Positions 29,286-36,802 of a DNA stretch of 64,000 bases are shown piece after piece. A model generated the notes under the pieces. It worked only from the letters and a program-made list of their open reading frames with translations. It ran no database searches and was not told where the DNA came from. Origin of the DNA: Thermomonas flagellata (GTDB lineage Bacteria > Pseudomonadota > Gammaproteobacteria > Xanthomonadales > Xanthomonadaceae); NCBI RefSeq assembly GCF_022419185.1, contig NZ_JAJOZK010000004.1, forward strand, positions 169,583 through 233,582. Reading direction: 5' to 3'. The translations under genes were made by a program, and so were the position numbers. How positions within the stretch are numbered: position 1 is the stretch's first letter; each line of letters opens with the position of its first letter.

Positions 29286-29801
29286 GTGAAGTGTTGGGTC
29301 TGCAAACGACAGGCGCGCGGCTACGGCCACTCGGACCTTCGGCATCCGGTGGGCGACGCCCGGCGCTATCCGATCGACTGGGTGTTCTGCTCGCGGCGTT
29401 GCCAGCAGGTGTTTCATGCGCTCTACGGTCAGTGGCTGCGGGTGCAGGAAGGACGCACGCCCAAGACGGAGGTGGCCATGATCGACCCGTCTGACGTCGA
29501 ACTGGCCGCGATGAAGAAGTGCCTCAAGGCCTTCGGCGAGGTCGCGGGCGAGATCGGCTTTGCCAAGCCGCTGGGCGAGTATTCCGAGGCCGAGGCGCTC
29601 CAGGTGATCGACGCCATCGTCACCTGCTACACGGAGGCGATGGTCGAGCACCACGAGGCAAGCAAGTATCCGCCGGTGCGCGGGCTCAAAGACCCCGTGT
29701 CCGACCCCTTCGCGGACCTGGCAGACGACCTGCCGTGGGAGGAGCCGAAGGCTCAAGCGCAGACGGCACGCACGGCAGCACCCAAGGAGGCGCGGCGATG
29801 A
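29286..29801 (+). CDS. small zinc-finger phage protein
   Basis: A 171 aa protein starting at GTG after GAGGAGGG. The N-terminal Cys pairs CWVC and CSRRC (about residues 3-42) form a probable zinc finger. The remainder is acidic and helical, with an FADLADDLPWE motif near the end that could be a protein-binding tail, as in phage SSB partners. Its stop overlaps the nuclease gene start (ATGA). Function unknown. Confidence 0.55.
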   Translation: MKCWVCKRQARGYGHSDLRHPVGDARRYPIDWVFCSRRCQQVFHALYGQWLRVQEGRTPKTEVAMIDPSDVELAAMKKCLKAFGEVAGEIGFAKPLGEYSEAEALQVIDAIVTCYTEAMVEHHEASKYPPVRGLKDPVSDPFADLADDLPWEEPKAQAQTARTAAPKEARR

Positions 29802-30544
29802 TGGACTTCAACGCCTCCAAGAGCCTGTCGGGTCAGCTCACGGCGCTGATCGATGCCGGGATGCAGCAGTCTCGCGCGGCGCAGCCTCGCCGCGCGTACC
29901 TGGGCGCCTCGCGCCTGGGGGCGACCTGCGAGCGGCAGCTGCAGTACGAGTTCGCCGACGCCCCGGTCGATCCGGGTCGCGAGACCGACGGTCGCATGCT
30001 GCGCGTCTTCGAGCGCGGCCACCTCATCGAGGACTGCATGGTCGGATGGCTGCGCGCGGCGGGCTTCGATCTGCGCACGCGCGACGACGCGGGCGAGCAA
30101 TTCGGCTTCTCGGCGCTGGACGGGCGCCTGCAGGGCCACGTCGATGGCGTGCTCGTCGCCGGGCCCGACCTGGGGTTCGGTTGCGGCTACCCGGCGCTGT
30201 GGGAGAACAAGTGCTTGGGAGCGAAGTCGTGGCGCGAGTTGGAGAGACATCGCCTCGCGGTCGCCAAGCCCGTCTACGCCGCCCAGGTCGCGCTCTACCA
30301 GGCCTATCTCGAACTGCACGCGCACCCGGCCCTGTTCACGGCGGTGAACGCCGACACCATGGAGATCCACGCCGAGCTGGTGCCGTTCGACGCGGCGTTG
30401 GCGCAGCGCATGTCCGACCGGGCGGTCAAGGTCATCACGGCCACCGAGGCGGGCGAACTGCTTCCACGCGCCTTCGCCGATCCCACCCATGTCGAGTGCC
30501 GGATGTGCCCGTGGCAGGACCGGTGCTGGAGGGCTGCGGCATGA
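29798..30544 (+). CDS. Cas4/RecB-like PD-(D/E)XK nuclease with Fe-S-type cysteines
   Basis: A 248 aa nuclease. The PD-(D/E)XK core shows GHVDG (Asp116), ENK (Glu136-Lys138) and the QxxxY motif (Gln163-Tyr167) of the RecB family. Four cysteines, one at residue 44 and three at 234, 237 and 243 (CRMCPWQDRC), match the Cas4/AddB arrangement that holds a 4Fe-4S cluster. In phages such enzymes process DNA ends for recombination. Next to a Sak4-like annealase it would supply 3' or 5' tails. The start ATG overlaps the previous stop. Confidence 0.78.
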   Translation: MMDFNASKSLSGQLTALIDAGMQQSRAAQPRRAYLGASRLGATCERQLQYEFADAPVDPGRETDGRMLRVFERGHLIEDCMVGWLRAAGFDLRTRDDAGEQFGFSALDGRLQGHVDGVLVAGPDLGFGCGYPALWENKCLGAKSWRELERHRLAVAKPVYAAQVALYQAYLELHAHPALFTAVNADTMEIHAELVPFDAALAQRMSDRAVKVITATEAGELLPRAFADPTHVECRMCPWQDRCWRAAA

Positions 30545-30795
30545 CCGACAGACCACTGCACCCGGTGCTCGGGGAGCGCCTGATCGACGCACGCGAGGCG
30601 GCACTGGCGCTCAATCTGCCGCACTACTGGCTCACGCACGCGAAGGAGCGCCGACGTCTCGGCCTGCCGCACTACCGGGTGGGCAAGCTGCTGCGTTTCA
30701 AGCTCTCCGAACTGATGGCGTGGATGGAGGAACGTCAAGCCCTGCTCACGGCCGACGCAGGGCACGAGGAGGAGTCGGATGCTGGACTTCAATGA
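30541..30795 (+). CDS. small HTH DNA-binding protein
   Basis: An 84 aa protein with a helix-turn-helix of the excisionase/AlpA kind (LIDAREAALALNLPHYWLTHA, then GLPHYRVGKLLRFKLSELMAWM). It starts in an ATGA overlap with the nuclease gene and its end overlaps the primase gene by 17 nt. It may regulate the replication genes or help load the primase-helicase at an origin. Confidence 0.7.
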   Translation: MTDRPLHPVLGERLIDAREAALALNLPHYWLTHAKERRRLGLPHYRVGKLLRFKLSELMAWMEERQALLTADAGHEEESDAGLQ

Positions 30796-33061
30796 CACCG
30801 CACCCGCGCCCGAGATCCCGGCGTCCGAACGCCGCGAGGCCGTGCGCGCCGCGCTGCTCGCGAGGCTGGAGTCGGTGCTGTTCACGCTGTTCCCCGCTGG
30901 AAAGAAGCGCCGCGGCAAGTTCGTCATCGGCGACGTGCTCGGCAGCCCGGGCGACAGCCTGGAAGTCGTGCTCGACGGCGACAAGGCGGGACTGTGGACC
31001 GACCGCGCCGAAGGCTCCGGCGGCGATGTGTTCCACCTGATCGGCGCTCACTTCGGCGTGGACGTGCAGGGCGACTTCGCCCGCATCCTCGACCTGGCCG
31101 AGGACCTCGTCGGCCGAGCGCTCACGGCGCCGCCGCGCAAGGCGGCCAAGAAGGCCCCGGTGGACGACCTCGGCCCGGCCACCGCCAAGTGGGACTACCT
31201 CGACGCACAAGGGCGCCTCATCGCCGTGGTCTACCGCTACGACCCGCCAGGGCGCAAGAAGGAGTTCCGGCCCTGGGACGCGCGCCGCCGCAAGATGGCG
31301 CCGCCCGAGCCGCGGCCGCTCTACAACCAGCCGGGGATCCACAACGCCGCCCAGGTCGTGCTGGTCGAGGGCGAGAAATGCGCCCAGGCCTTGATCGAGC
31401 GCGGGATCGTGGCCACCACCGCGATGCACGGCGCCAACGCCCCGGTGGACAAGACCGACTGGTCGCCGCTGGCTGGCAAGGCCGTGCTGATCTGGCCCGA
31501 CCGCGACAAGCCGGGCTGGGAGTACGCCGTGCAGGCGGCCCAGGCGATTCTGTCGGCGGGCGCGAAGACCTGCCACATCCTGTACCCGCCCGAGGAAGCG
31601 GCGGACGGCTGGGACGCGGCGGACGCCGTGATGGAGGGCTTCGACGTCGCGGCCTTCCTCGCCCACGGTCCGCGTGTGCAGGTGCATGACCTTGCGGACC
31701 CCGGCGAGCCGGTGATCGGCGCGGATGAATCGGTGTGGGGCACCGAAGATGCCCTGGCGCTGGCCTTCACCCGGCGCTACCACCGCGACTGGCGCTACGT
31801 GGCGGCCTGGGGCCGCTGGTTGGTGTGGGATGGCCGGCGTTGGCGCAACGAGGAAACGCTGGCGGCCACCGACTTGATCCGCGGTGTCTGCCGACACGCG
31901 GCCCTCCAGGCCGACAACCCGAAGCTGGCGGCCAAGCTGGCCACCTCCGGCACCGTCGGCGGCGTCGAACGCCTGGCTCGCGCAGACCGACGCCACGCCG
32001 CGACCACCGCCGAGTGGGACGCCGATCCCTGGCTGCTCAACACCCCAGGCGGCGTGGTCGACCTCCGAACGGGCCGCATGCGCGCGCACGACCGCGCCGA
32101 CCGCATGACCAAGATCACGACCGCCACGCCCGGCGGCGACTGCCCGACCTGGCGGCGCTTCCTTGCCGAAGTCACCGGCGGCGACGCGGACCTGCAAGCC
32201 TATTTGCAGCGCGTCAGCGGCTACTGCCTGACCGGCTCGACCCAGGAGCATGCGCTGTTCTTCCTCTATGGCACCGGCGCCAACGGCAAGTCGGTGTTCG
32301 TGAACACCCTGGCCACGATCCTCGGCGACTACGCCGCCAGCGCGCCGATGGACACCTTCATGGAGACGCGCAGCGACCGGCATCCAACCGACATGGCGGG
32401 CCTGCGCGGGGCGCGCTTCGTCTCCTCCATCGAGACCGAGCAGGGCCGGCGCTGGAACGAGTCCAAGGTCAAGGCCATCACCGGCGGCGACAAGGTCTCG
32501 GCGCGCTTCATGCGGCAAGACTTCTTCGAGTTCTGGCCGCAGTTCAAGCTCTTCGTCGCCGGCAACCACAAGCCCGCCATCCGCAACATCGACGAGGCCA
32601 TGAAGCGCCGGCTGCACCTGATCCCCTTCACGATCACCGTGCCGCCCGAGCGGCGGGACAAACACCTGCAGCACAAGTTGCTCGCCGAGCGCGACGGGAT
32701 CCTGGCCTGGGCGCTGGAGGGCTGCCTGGCCTGGCAGCGCCTGGGCCGGCTCGATCCGCCGCCGCAGGTCGTGGCCGCCACCGAGGAGTACTTCGAAGCC
32801 GAGGACGCGCTGGGCCGCTGGCTGGAGGAGCGCTGCGTGCGCGAGGCCAATGCCAAGTCCCTGACCGCCGAACTGTTCACCGACTGGAAGCAGTGGGCGG
32901 AGGCCGCCGGCGAGTTCGTCGGCTCACAGCGCCGCTTCTCCGACCTCTTGATCACCCGCGGCGTCGAGAAATGGCGCAACGCCGCCGGCATCCGGGGCTT
33001 CCGTGGCGTGGGTCTCAAGCACCCGATGCAGCCCGCCTACACCCCCTATGCCGACGACTGA
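30779..33061 (+). CDS. phage/plasmid primase-helicase (TOPRIM + SF3/D5)
   Basis: A 760 aa replication protein. A TOPRIM segment lies near residues 190-280 (VLVEGEKCAQALIERG, then LIWPDRDKPG). A D5_N-type domain follows, and an SF3 helicase has Walker A GTGANGKS (about residue 498), FVSSIETEQG as Walker B and a DNA-binding end. A zinc-binding primase N-terminus is reduced. This is the main replication initiator of the phage. A dyad with an alternating GC tract follows directly after the stop and may be its origin. Confidence 0.88.
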   Translation: MLDFNDTAPAPEIPASERREAVRAALLARLESVLFTLFPAGKKRRGKFVIGDVLGSPGDSLEVVLDGDKAGLWTDRAEGSGGDVFHLIGAHFGVDVQGDFARILDLAEDLVGRALTAPPRKAAKKAPVDDLGPATAKWDYLDAQGRLIAVVYRYDPPGRKKEFRPWDARRRKMAPPEPRPLYNQPGIHNAAQVVLVEGEKCAQALIERGIVATTAMHGANAPVDKTDWSPLAGKAVLIWPDRDKPGWEYAVQAAQAILSAGAKTCHILYPPEEAADGWDAADAVMEGFDVAAFLAHGPRVQVHDLADPGEPVIGADESVWGTEDALALAFTRRYHRDWRYVAAWGRWLVWDGRRWRNEETLAATDLIRGVCRHAALQADNPKLAAKLATSGTVGGVERLARADRRHAATTAEWDADPWLLNTPGGVVDLRTGRMRAHDRADRMTKITTATPGGDCPTWRRFLAEVTGGDADLQAYLQRVSGYCLTGSTQEHALFFLYGTGANGKSVFVNTLATILGDYAASAPMDTFMETRSDRHPTDMAGLRGARFVSSIETEQGRRWNESKVKAITGGDKVSARFMRQDFFEFWPQFKLFVAGNHKPAIRNIDEAMKRRLHLIPFTITVPPERRDKHLQHKLLAERDGILAWALEGCLAWQRLGRLDPPPQVVAATEEYFEAEDALGRWLEERCVREANAKSLTAELFTDWKQWAEAAGEFVGSQRRFSDLLITRGVEKWRNAAGIRGFRGVGLKHPMQPAYTPYADD

Positions 33062-33080
33062 ACACCCGTGACCACCGACA

Positions 33081-33181
33081 GGACTGACGCATCTGACGCT
33101 GTCCATCGTAAGTCTCTACGCGCGCGCGCGTGCGCGCGCCTCACGGGAACTATCGATATCGTGCGTCGGATGCGTCAGTCC
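33081..33181. repeat. 18 bp inverted repeat around an alternating CG tract (possible origin)
   Basis: The left arm 33081-33098 (GGACTGACGCATCTGACG) pairs with 33164-33181 at 17 of 18 positions. The 65 nt between them contain an almost pure alternating pyrimidine-purine run at 33118-33139 (CGCGCGCGCG, TGCGCGCG) and TATCGATATCG. It lies between the primase-helicase and the resolvase genes in a 142 nt gap without a gene. Confidence 0.75.
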
Positions 33182-33203
33182 CCACCGAACGAGGACTGAC
33201 ACC

Positions 33204-33680
33204 ATGCACACCACGATCCTGGCCCTCGACCTGGGCACCACCACCGGCTGGGCGCTGCGCGACCGCACCGGCCGCATCACCAGCGGCAGCCAATCCTTCA
33301 AGCCACAGCGATTCGAAGGCGGCGGCATGCGCTACCTGCGCTTTGGCCGTTGGATTTCTGAAATTCAGACATCGGTTTCTGAACTTCAGTTTTTGTACTT
33401 CGAGGAAGTGCGCCGCCACGCCTCCACCGATGCCGCGCACGCCTACGGCGGGTTCCTCGCCACGCTCACGGCCTGGTGCGAGCACCACGGCGTCCCCTAC
33501 CAGGGCGTGCCGGTGGGCACGATCAAGAAGCACGTCACCGGTAAGGGCAATGCGAGCAAGGACGAGATGATGGCGGCCATGCGCGCGCGCGGCTACCTGC
33601 CCACCGACGACAACGAAGCCGACGCGCTGGCCCTGCTGCACTGGGCCATCCAGCATCACGACGCGGCACAGGAGGCGTGA
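33204..33680 (+). CDS. RuvC-like phage Holliday junction resolvase
   Basis: A 158 aa RNase H-fold nuclease. The first acidic strand is ILALDLGTTTGWAL, the second LYFEEV, and the C-terminal acidic pair DDNEADALALLHW. A VPVGTIKKHVTGKGNASK segment is typical of phage RuvC-like resolvases. It would resolve recombination or replication branches before packaging. It shares only the active-site layout with the host RuvC in this window. Confidence 0.85.
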   Translation: MHTTILALDLGTTTGWALRDRTGRITSGSQSFKPQRFEGGGMRYLRFGRWISEIQTSVSELQFLYFEEVRRHASTDAAHAYGGFLATLTAWCEHHGVPYQGVPVGTIKKHVTGKGNASKDEMMAAMRARGYLPTDDNEADALALLHWAIQHHDAAQEA

Positions 33681-33681
33681 G

Positions 33682-33891
33682 ATGGACATCCCGACCCCTC
33701 GCTACCGCTGCCCGCTGGGGCGCCTGCAGCCCGAGCCGATGGACGTGGAGGCCGTCAAGCGCCGCGGCTGGCGCGAGCAACGCCTGCTCGTCGTCTCCGT
33801 CGACGACGACCGGCTCGACTGGGTGGAGCGCGAGCTGATCCGCCGAATCGGCGAGCGGCTCTACGGTGCACGGGAGGCGCGCCATGGCTGA
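33682..33891 (+). CDS. small hypothetical phage protein
   Basis: A 69 aa basic protein (YRCPLGRLQPEPM... with a C-terminal helix RLDWVERELIRRIGERL). No family recognised. It starts 2 nt after the resolvase stop and overlaps the next gene by 8 nt, which supports translation. Confidence 0.5.
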   Translation: MDIPTPRYRCPLGRLQPEPMDVEAVKRRGWREQRLLVVSVDDDRLDWVERELIRRIGERLYGAREARHG

Positions 33892-34303
33892 GTGGACCGT
33901 CGAGCGGGTGGCCGAACGCTTCCGGGAGGCGGCCATCACCGCCCACCGCCTGCCGCCCGTGCGCGTGCAGGGCTACTTCAACACCTGGCCCGCGATCCGG
34001 CGCATGCCCTGGGAGACGCTGGGGGCCGAACCCTCGATCCGGCGCTTCCCGCCCGCACCCGAGACGGTCGAGCGGATGCTCGAGACCATGCGCTGGGTCT
34101 TGTGGCTGGAGGAAGAGGAACGCCACCTGGTATGGATGCGTGCCGAGCGCCACCGCTGGCGCGACATCTGCGCCCGCTTCGGCTGCGACCGGACCACCGC
34201 CTGGCGGCGGTGGCAGCGGGCGCTCTCGATCGTGGCCGACCGTCTGAACGGAGAGCAAGGAACTTCTCGACACATGGTGCCACTAAGTGGCATACTTCGC
34301 TAA
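33884..34303 (+). CDS. DUF6362-like phage HTH protein
   Basis: A 139 aa protein that overlaps its upstream neighbour. It contains ERVAERFREAAITAHRLPP at the start and a sigma-70-region-4-like helix-turn-helix near the end (RWRDICARFGCDRTTAWRRW). It reads like the DUF6362 proteins found just before the packaging region and may regulate late transcription. The ending shares a base with the toxin start (TAATG), and the toxin operator lies within its last codons. Confidence 0.65.
   Translation: MAEWTVERVAERFREAAITAHRLPPVRVQGYFNTWPAIRRMPWETLGAEPSIRRFPPAPETVERMLETMRWVLWLEEEERHLVWMRAERHRWRDICARFGCDRTTAWRRWQRALSIVADRLNGEQGTSRHMVPLSGILR
34278..34292. promoter_or_regulatory. palindromic operator of the HigBA-like pair
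   Basis: TGCCACTAAGTGGCA is a perfect 7 bp inverted repeat around a single A, located 10 nt before the toxin ATG inside the 3' end of the upstream gene. CATACT overlapping its right flank may be the -10 box. Such dyads are usual autoregulatory sites of type II toxin-antitoxin operons. Confidence 0.7.
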
Positions 34304-34686
34304 TGAGAAGAGTCTTCAAGACGCGCCACTTCGCTCGTTGGATGCGCAAGACCGAACTGACAGACGCCGGGTTGTGTCAAGCGGTCGAGGAGATGGCCGC
34401 GGGCCTCATCGATGCCGACCTGGGCGGTGGCGTGGTGAAAAAGCGCGTGGGCTTGGCTGGCCGCGGCAAGCGTGGTGGCGCGCGCACCTTGATCGCCACC
34501 AACAAGGGCGATCGCTGGTTCTTCGTCTACGGCTTCGAGAAAAACGAGCGGGCCAACATCGATGACGAGGAACTGGAAGCGCTGCAGGATCTGGCCGCCG
34601 ATCTGCTGGCCCGTCCCGCGCGCCAGTTGGATGAATCCGTTGCCGACGGAACATTGCAGGAGATTTGCCATGACAAACGAGCCTAA
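34303..34686 (+). CDS. RelE/HigB-like type II toxin
   Basis: A 127 aa toxin of the RelE superfamily subgroup with FKTRHFARWMRK at the start, GGGVVKKRVGLAGRGKRGGARTL in the middle (basic loop) and DRWFFVYGFEKNERANI near the active core. RelE-type toxins cut mRNA on the ribosome. Toxin-first order, as here, is typical of HigBA-like pairs. Its last 17 nt overlap the antitoxin gene. Confidence 0.85.
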   Translation: MRRVFKTRHFARWMRKTELTDAGLCQAVEEMAAGLIDADLGGGVVKKRVGLAGRGKRGGARTLIATNKGDRWFFVYGFEKNERANIDDEELEALQDLAADLLARPARQLDESVADGTLQEICHDKRA

Positions 34687-34993
34687 GTCCAAGAGCCGCC
34701 TGCTCGAAGCCGTTCACGAAACGGCGCGCGACCTGCATCGCCTGGGCTTCATCGACAAGCGCAAGATGCGCAAGTACGACGCGCTGTGCCTGGAGCCGGT
34801 GCATGAATACGACGCTGAGAAAGTGCGCGCCTTGCGCGAACGCCTGCACTTGAGTCAGGCCGTGCTGGCATCGGTCCTCAACACCAGCGTCTCGACCGTG
34901 CGCAAGTGGGAAGTGGGCGACAAGAAGCCCAGCGGTCCCTCGCAGAAGCTGCTCGACCTCATCGAACGCAAGGGGCTGGAGGCCGTGCTCTGA
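34670..34993 (+). CDS. HigA-like XRE antitoxin
   Basis: A 107 aa protein. The N-terminal half is helical; the C-terminal helix-turn-helix (VRALRERLHLSQAVLASVLNTS, then TVRKWEVGDKKPSG) binds the operator. The KWE-x-G-x-K-x-P-S-G motif is typical of antitoxins paired with this toxin subgroup. The ATG at 34670, within the toxin gene, gives the normal length. Confidence 0.85.
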   Translation: MTNEPKSKSRLLEAVHETARDLHRLGFIDKRKMRKYDALCLEPVHEYDAEKVRALRERLHLSQAVLASVLNTSVSTVRKWEVGDKKPSGPSQKLLDLIERKGLEAVL

Positions 34994-35351
34994 AGTCGCG
35001 GGGCACGAGCGCACCGCCACCACGCCTGCGTGTTTTGGCGTGATTTGGCGGGTGGGATCGTGCATCCGCGTGCGTCTGCGGCGTGATGCGGCTTTCGCCA
35101 CTGCAACAGATCCGCCCGTTTGGGGGTAGCATTTCGGCTAAGGTCTGGACAGCGGTGACGGTCGAGGAAGCCGCCCAGCCATCCACGGGTCCTTCCTGGG
35201 CACCGAGCCATGCGGGGGGCGCGAGCGCGGCATCGCCCTAGCGTCAGGGCGCCAAGCAGGTTACCACCCGGCCCGGTTACCGGCCCTGGTTACCACCCGG
35301 CAGAGCAGTCACCGCGTCACCAGACTCCGAACGCAACCCGAACTCATCCCA
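34994..35351. other. 358 nt gene-free region before the methyltransferases
   Basis: No supportable gene on either strand. It contains a hairpin CGCCCT/AGGGCG (35234-35251), two copies of GGTTACCACCCGG (35259 and 35288) with a related GGTTACCGGCC between them, and ends in a strong terminator. This could be an untranslated RNA, a methylation or packaging recognition site, or a regulatory leader. Confidence 0.5.
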
Positions 35352-35388
35352 CCCGCCCGGCGGCAACGCCCGGCGGGTTTTGCTTTTG
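35352..35388 (+). terminator. strong terminator upstream of the methyltransferase genes
   Basis: CCCGCC-C-GGCG (35352-35362) pairs with CGCC-C-GGCGGG (35367-35377) around a GCAA tetraloop with one C-C mismatch, then TTTTGCTTTT. It lies directly before the TTG start of the first methyltransferase, so it may also act as an attenuator. Confidence 0.85.
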
Positions 35389-35398
35389 GACTTCTCCC

Positions 35399-36802
35399 TT
35401 GAACGCACTTCAGGTCGAGTACCGCCCGCTCCAGACGCTGATCCCCTACGCCCGCAACCCGCGCACGCACAGCGAGGCGCAGGTCGCCAAGATCGCCGCC
35501 TCCATCGTCGAGTTCGGCTTCACCAACCCGATCCTGGTCGATGGCGACAACGGCATCATCGCCGGCCACGGGCGTCTGGCGGCGGCTCGCCGGCTCGGGC
35601 TCGAGCAGGTGCCGGTGATCGAACTGGCGCACCTGACCCCGGCGCAAAAGCGCGCCCTGGTGCTCGCCGACAACCGTCTGGCGTTGGACGCCGGCTGGGA
35701 CGAGGAACTGCTCGCGCTGGAGCTGGCCGAGTTATCCGATGCCGGCTACGACCTGGCGCTGACCGGCTTCGAGGGAGCCGAGATCGAAGCGCTGCTCGCC
35801 GACGCGACGGTCGATGCCGAACCGGAACCCGAAGCCGAGGCGCCGGACGCCGCCGATGAGGTACCCGAAACCCCGACCGTGCCGGTTGCCCGCGCCGGTG
35901 ACATCTGGGTGCTCGGCAAGCACCGCCTGATCTGCGGCGATGCCACCGACCGGGACGTGGTCGCCGCGCTGATGCAGGGCGAGAAGGCTGCGTTGTGCTT
36001 TACCTCGCCGCCCTACGGCAACCAGCGCGACTACACCACCGGCGGCATCGCCGATTGGGACGGCCTGATGCGCGGCGTCTTCGCGCACCTGCCGATGGCA
36101 GACGACGGCCAGGTGCTGGTGAACCTGGGCCTCATCCACCGCGACAACGAGGTCATCCCGTACTGGGATGGGTGGCTGGCGTGGATGCGCCAGCAAGGCT
36201 GGCGGCGCTTCGCCTGGTACGTCTGGGACCAGGGGCCGGGCATGCCCGGCGACTGGGCAGGCCGGCTGGCGCCTGCCTTCGAGTTCATCTTTCACTTCAA
36301 CCGGCAAAGCCGCAAGCCGAACAAGATCGTGCCGTGCAAATGGGCCGGACAGGACACCCACCTGCGCGCCGATGGATCGTCCACCGCGATGCGCGGCAAG
36401 GATGGCGAAGTCGGCGGTTGGACGCACAAAGGGCTGCCCACCCAAGACAGCCGCATCCCCGACGCGGTGATCCGCGTGATGCGCCACAAAGGCAAGATTG
36501 GCCGGGGCATCGACCACCCGGCCGTGTTCCCGGTGGCGCTGCCGCAGTTCGTGATCGAGGCTTACACCGATAGCGGTGACCTCGTGTTCGAGCCGTTTGG
36601 CGGCAGCGGTACGACGATGCTGGCCGCCGAGCGTACCGGCCGCGTCTGCCGCAGCGTGGAGATCGCGCCCGAGTACGTGGACGTGGCGGTCACACGCTTT
36701 CGGCAGAACCACCCCGGCGTGCCGGTGACGATGCTTGCGAGCGGCCAGTCCTTCGAGGAGGTGGCGGCCGAGCGACGGGCAACGGAGGAAATCCCGGCAT
36801 GA
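35399..36802 (+). CDS. ParB-like/DNA methyltransferase fusion (first copy)
   Basis: A 467 aa protein. Residues about 1-95 are a ParB/Srx-type nuclease-fold domain (LIPYARNPRTHSEAQVAKIA, then ADNRLALDAGW). The C-terminal part is a beta-class DNA methyltransferase with motif IV TSPPYGNQ near residue 202 before motif I FEPFGGSGTT near 400. TSPPY suggests N4-cytosine or N6-adenine methylation. The start is taken as TTG at 35399 because it gives NALQVEYRPL, where the paralogue next door also begins. The longer frame upstream crosses a terminator. Likely role is protection of phage DNA. Confidence 0.85.
   Translation: MNALQVEYRPLQTLIPYARNPRTHSEAQVAKIAASIVEFGFTNPILVDGDNGIIAGHGRLAAARRLGLEQVPVIELAHLTPAQKRALVLADNRLALDAGWDEELLALELAELSDAGYDLALTGFEGAEIEALLADATVDAEPEPEAEAPDAADEVPETPTVPVARAGDIWVLGKHRLICGDATDRDVVAALMQGEKAALCFTSPPYGNQRDYTTGGIADWDGLMRGVFAHLPMADDGQVLVNLGLIHRDNEVIPYWDGWLAWMRQQGWRRFAWYVWDQGPGMPGDWAGRLAPAFEFIFHFNRQSRKPNKIVPCKWAGQDTHLRADGSSTAMRGKDGEVGGWTHKGLPTQDSRIPDAVIRVMRHKGKIGRGIDHPAVFPVALPQFVIEAYTDSGDLVFEPFGGSGTTMLAAERTGRVCRSVEIAPEYVDVAVTRFRQNHPGVPVTMLASGQSFEEVAAERRATEEIPA

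Noticed and set aside
30746..32674. A 642 aa open frame on the - strand opposite the primase-helicase
   Set aside because: Same reason: composition-driven shadow of a real gene, no ribosome site and no domain.
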